Source: Alphaproteobacteria bacterium
Lineage (GTDB): Bacteria > Pseudomonadota > Alphaproteobacteria > Micropepsales > Micropepsaceae
DNA length: 64,000 bases
Assembly (NCBI GenBank): GCA_021325375.1
Contig: JAJPHG010000037.1
Span: 1-64,000 of the forward strand
Reading direction: 5' to 3'
Part shown: positions 61,293-64,000 of the stretch, one piece after another
Layout of the letters: every line of letters begins with the position of its first letter
How positions within the stretch are numbered: position 1 is the stretch's first letter
Position numbers and translations under genes: made by a program
Notes under the pieces: generated by a model
The model's input: only the letters and a program-made list of their open reading frames with translations
Databases searched by the model: none
Told to the model about the DNA's origin: nothing

Positions 61293-62252
61293 ATGGAAAC
61301 CGGAAAGCCGGGACGCGGACGCATCTACAATTCGATCACCGAGACCATCGGCGACACGCCGCTGGTGCGCATGGCGCGCATGCCCAAGGAGGCCGGCGTC
61401 AAGGCGGACATCCTGCTCAAGCTCGAATTCTTCAACCCGATCTCGAGCGTGAAGGACCGCATCGGCGTGTCGATGATCGAGGCGCTGGAGAAGCAGGGCA
61501 AGATCACGCCGGGCAAGTCGACGCTGGTCGAGCCGACCAGCGGCAACACCGGTATCGCGCTCGCCTTCGTCGCCGCGGCCAAGGGCTACAAGCTCGTCCT
61601 CGTCATGCCGGAATCGATGTCGATCGAGCGGCGCAAGATGCTGGCGCTGATGGGCGCCGAGGTCGTGCTCACCGAAGCGGCGAAAGGCATGAAGGGCGCC
61701 ATCGCGCGCGCGCAGGAGATCGTGGCGGCCACGCCCGGCGCGCTGATCCCGCAGCAATTCGAGAACCCCGCCAACCCCGACATCCATCGCCGCACCACGG
61801 CCGAGGAGATCTGGAACGACACCAACGGCGCGGTCGACGTCGTCATCTCCGGCGTCGGCACGGGCGGCACGATCACCGGCGTCGGCCAGGTGCTGAAAGC
61901 CAAGAAGCCGAGCGTGAAGATGATCGCGCTGGAGCCCGAGGATTCGCCGGTGCTCTCCGGCGGCCAGCCCGGCCCGCACAAGATCCAGGGCATCGGCGCG
62001 GGCTTCGTCCCGGGCATCCTCGACCGCGGCGTGATCGACGAGGTCATGACCATCTCCAACGAGACCGCGTTCACGACCGCGCGCAAGGCCGCGAAGATGG
62101 AGGGCATCCCGGTCGGCATCTCATCGGGTGCCGCGATCGCGGCGGCGCTGGAGGTCGGCGCGCGGCCGGGCATGGAAGGCAAGACGATCGTGGTGATCAT
62201 CCCCTCCTTCGCCGAACGCTATCTCTCGACCGCGCTGTTCGAGGGGCTCTAG
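61293..62252 (+). CDS. cysK: Cysteine synthase A (O-acetylserine sulfhydrylase)
   Basis: The 319-residue PLP enzyme has the lysine in [43 protein letters not shown] and [12 protein letters not shown]. It makes cysteine from O-acetylserine and sulfide. GGGAG lies about ten bases before the ATG. Regulation by the neighbouring Rrf2 protein is inferred from the palindrome. Confidence 0.95.
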   Translation: METGKPGRGRIYNSITETIGDTPLVRMARMPKEAGVKADILLKLEFFNPISSVKDRIGVSMIEALEKQGKITPGKSTLVEPTSGNTGIALAFVAAAKGYKLVLVMPESMSIERRKMLALMGAEVVLTEAAKGMKGAIARAQEIVAATPGALIPQQFENPANPDIHRRTTAEEIWNDTNGAVDVVISGVGTGGTITGVGQVLKAKKPSVKMIALEPEDSPVLSGGQPGPHKIQGIGAGFVPGILDRGVIDEVMTISNETAFTTARKAAKMEGIPVGISSGAAIAAALEVGARPGMEGKTIVVIIPSFAERYLSTALFEGL

Positions 62253-62276
62253 GTCCGTACTCAATTGAAAATTCGA

Positions 62277-62407
62277 TGTCATGGCCCGCGAATGCGGGCC
62301 ACCCAGGTGAAACCCTGCGACAATCACTCGATATTTCGTTGATGTCGCCCAATAGGAATTCAGGGTGCAGAACCCACCTGGGCGGCCCGCATTCGCGGGC
62401 CGTGACA
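62277..62407. repeat. Inverted-repeat element, family A copy 4
   Basis: Ends TGTCATGGCCCGCGAATGCG and CGCATTCGCGGGCCGTGACA are inverted with one mismatch, then GGCCACCCAGGTG and CACCTGGGCGGCC. The CTGGGTTCTGCA segment that lies in the left arm of other copies is here next to the right arm as TGCAGAACCCA, so the centre is inverted relative to them. It starts 25 bp after the cysK stop. Confidence 0.9.
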
Positions 62408-62871
62408 AGTAGTTGAAAATGCGGACGCTATTGAGTCCAGACCCTAGACGTGAGCGCGATCCACTTACGTCGAAACCTGCGCTGCCGCCTCGATTCGAGC
62501 TTGCAGATCTGTCCTTACGATCTCATCGCCTTCGCATAACGCTATGCGTCTTTGCGCAGTTGAAAGCGCGCGGCGGCGTCACGACTTCTCTTTCGGAGGC
62601 GAAGTCTGCGCGAAAGACGACTCGAACATGCGCGCGAGTTCTGTACAGAAGCATGGCGGCCCACACCTTATGTTCCGCGGACGCGCGCGAGACGGGTTGA
62701 ATGCAGATTTTCGAGGGACCCCTTCCCCTTCGAAAAGCGAGGTTCGAATGCACCGCGCGCGCGGTACCGCAAGATGTTGTGCTTTTTCGGGGAGGGCATA
62801 CTCTAGAATTTCCTCTTGCGCCGTCCCCAGGGTCCGCCCTCACCGGTGACGGCGCAAACGAGGAGACCAGC
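62408..62871. other. Non-coding gap before the CPBP gene, with a candidate promoter
   Basis: No frame here looks like a gene: the open frames lack ribosome-binding sites and resemble no family. Near the right end TTGTGC (62777-62782) and TACTCT (62799-62804) are 16 bases apart and could be the promoter of the protease gene at 62872. The rest shows nothing I can name. Confidence 0.5.
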
Positions 62872-63597
62872 ATGAGCACCACCACACCGCGCATCGGGCC
62901 TTGGGCGGCCATAGGACTGATGATCGCCGTCTTCATCGCCCTGGAGTTCGTGCTGCCCGTGGCGCGCGCGGCGGTGACGCCGCTGCTGGCGATCACCGGA
63001 CCGCGCGACAGGGTCGCGCTCCAGGCCGCAAGCTCGATCGCGCTCGTTTGGACTCTGTTCGCGGCGGCGTTGGTGCTTCTGCGCCTGCGCGGACAGAGCT
63101 TGCGCGACATCGGCTGGATGCGGCCGGCGCGCATCTGGGGCTGGCTGCTGGCCGCCCTCTTCGCCGCGATCTATGGCGGCGGGGTCGTCTCCAACATGAT
63201 CAGGGTCGGCGCGCCGGTCGCGACGGACTGGTCGCTGTGGCGCATCGCCATCGCGCTCGGCATCGGCATCTCGGCCGGCATCTGCGAGGAGACCGTGTTC
63301 CGCGGCTTCCTGATGGGCCAGGCGCGTGACGGCGGCGCGCATTGGTCAGTGCAGATCCTCCTCTCCGCGCTGCTGTTCGGCCTCGCCCATGTCGGCTGGG
63401 GCGCGCTGGGCGGCCATATGCAGCTCGGCCAGGCCTTCGGCGCTGCCGGCGCGACGGCGGTCCTGGCCCTGATGATGGCGGCGACGTATCTTGCGGGAGG
63501 ACGCAGCCTGACGCCCGCGATCCTGGCGCATGGCGTCATCGATGTGCTGATCGAGCCGTGGCTCTTGCTCTATGCGGTGACAGGCGGGCATTTTTAA
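62872..63597 (+). CDS. CPBP-family intramembrane metalloprotease
   Basis: The 241-residue protein has six or seven membrane segments and the CPBP (Abi/CAAX) motifs: motif 1 ICEETVFRGFLMG (EExxxR), motif 2 LLFGLAHVGWG and motif 3 LAHGVIDVL. The glutamates and histidines form the intramembrane active site. Substrates are unknown. GAGGAGA precedes the ATG at 62872. Confidence 0.88.
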   Translation: MSTTTPRIGPWAAIGLMIAVFIALEFVLPVARAAVTPLLAITGPRDRVALQAASSIALVWTLFAAALVLLRLRGQSLRDIGWMRPARIWGWLLAALFAAIYGGGVVSNMIRVGAPVATDWSLWRIAIALGIGISAGICEETVFRGFLMGQARDGGAHWSVQILLSALLFGLAHVGWGALGGHMQLGQAFGAAGATAVLALMMAATYLAGGRSLTPAILAHGVIDVLIEPWLLLYAVTGGHF

Positions 63598-63616
63598 GAC
63601 GGAAAAAGGAGACTGC

Positions 63617-64000
63617 ATGAAGCTCTTCTACGCCCCCGGCGCCTGCTCGCTGTCGCCGCACATCGTCGCCGAGGAAGCCGGCATCGCGCTCGATCTCGCC
63701 GAGGTGGACCTTAAGGCCCACAAGACAAAGGACGGCGCCGACTACTACGCGATCAACCCGAAAGGTTCGGTGCCCGCGCTCGTTCTCGACGACGGCCAGC
63801 TTCTGACCGAAGGCCCGGCGATCGTGCAGTACATCGCCGACCGCAACCCCGCGAGCGGACTGGCGCCCGCCTGCGGCACGCTGGAGCGCTACCGCCTCCA
63901 GGAATGGCTCACCTTCATCAATGGCGAGATCCACAAGACGTTCGGCCCCCTGTTCCACGGCGCGAGCGGCGATTTGCGCAAGCAGACGATCGAGACGATC
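63617..64000 (+). CDS. Glutathione S-transferase GstA-like, 3' end cut by window edge
   Basis: The first 128 residues are visible, starting MKLFYAPGACSLSPHIVAEE with the catalytic cysteine/serine region ACSLSPH, NPKGSVPALVLDDG and LTEGPAIVQYIAD. This is the beta-class GST pattern. AAAAAGGAG lies about six bases before the ATG. It follows the protease gene by 19 bp and may share its transcript. Confidence 0.92.
   Translation, partial: MKLFYAPGACSLSPHIVAEEAGIALDLAEVDLKAHKTKDGADYYAINPKGSVPALVLDDGQLLTEGPAIVQYIADRNPASGLAPACGTLERYRLQEWLTFINGEIHKTFGPLFHGASGDLRKQTIETI

Noticed and set aside
62413..62700. 95-residue frame after cysK
   Set aside because: No ribosome-binding site and low-complexity Arg/Ser/Thr-rich content typical of chance frames in GC-rich DNA.

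Overview
The window is a gene-dense, high-GC stretch of a chromosome from an alphaproteobacterium. The evidence is the gene order rpoZ-rsh-pyrE-pdxJ-acpS-lepB-rnc-era-recO-parC, the order ruvX-(MFS)-pyrB-pyrC-plsY-dprA-topA-rnr-nudix-rpmG, a complete gatCAB set, and above all a clear sciP gene (DUF1153, the partner of the cell-cycle regulator CtrA). Genus cannot be settled from this sequence. The two secreted GloVer-repeat proteins would fit a soil lineage such as Rhizomicrobium/Micropepsaceae, but that is a guess. I see no prophage, CRISPR array, integrase or intact insertion sequence. Layout: (1) 1-500 is the tRNA-Tyr, tRNA-Gly, tuf cluster, cut by the left edge. (2) 774-5118 holds rlmB, a 26-residue membrane peptide, an L,D-transpeptidase, an MFS transporter and an enoyl-CoA hydratase. 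(3) 5264-16252 is the minus-strand information-processing cluster rpoZ, rsh, a secreted orphan, pyrE, a small membrane protein, pdxJ, acpS, lepB, rnc, era, recO and parC, much of it joined by 4-base ATGA overlaps. (4) 16408-17691 is a lower-GC two-gene island: a two-helix membrane protein with a GAF-like C-terminus and a 68-residue partner. (5) 17752-22556 holds a DUF1453 membrane protein, sciP with a leader hairpin and a strong terminator, and two secreted seven-repeat GloVer proteins separated by a 3' remnant of the neighbouring slipin gene, which records a tandem duplication. (6) 22687-31380 is housekeeping and repair (folK, a NYN protein, a family-5 uracil-DNA glycosylase, smpB, dapA, a lytic transglycosylase), a GST with a histone-like tail and a 25-residue lysine-rich miniprotein. 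(7) 31620-35354 is gatC-GNAT-gatA-gatB, translationally coupled throughout. (8) 35963-48054 runs from ruvX to rpmG. (9) 48252-59047 is accessory metabolism: two tandem pairs of alpha/beta-hydrolases, a glpD / lipid kinase / alkyl-DHAP-synthase-like operon that may act in glycerolipid or ether-lipid metabolism, and a feruloyl-CoA-synthase-like ligase. (10) 59132-64000 holds coaBC-dut-rrf2, cysK behind a perfect palindromic operator, a CPBP protease and a GST cut by the right edge. Several families of 100-180 bp imperfect inverted-repeat elements sit between genes: four copies of a family with TGTCATGGCCCG...CGGGCC(A/G)TGACA ends, two 129-bp copies of another family plus a solo half, and three single elements. 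Some lie so close to genes that they supply a stop codon or an apparent upstream start. The most notable observations are the GAF-like two-gene island, the duplication scar between the GloVer genes, the inverted-repeat families, a dihydroorotase lacking its metal ligands, the lipid operon, and the Rrf2-cysK operator.
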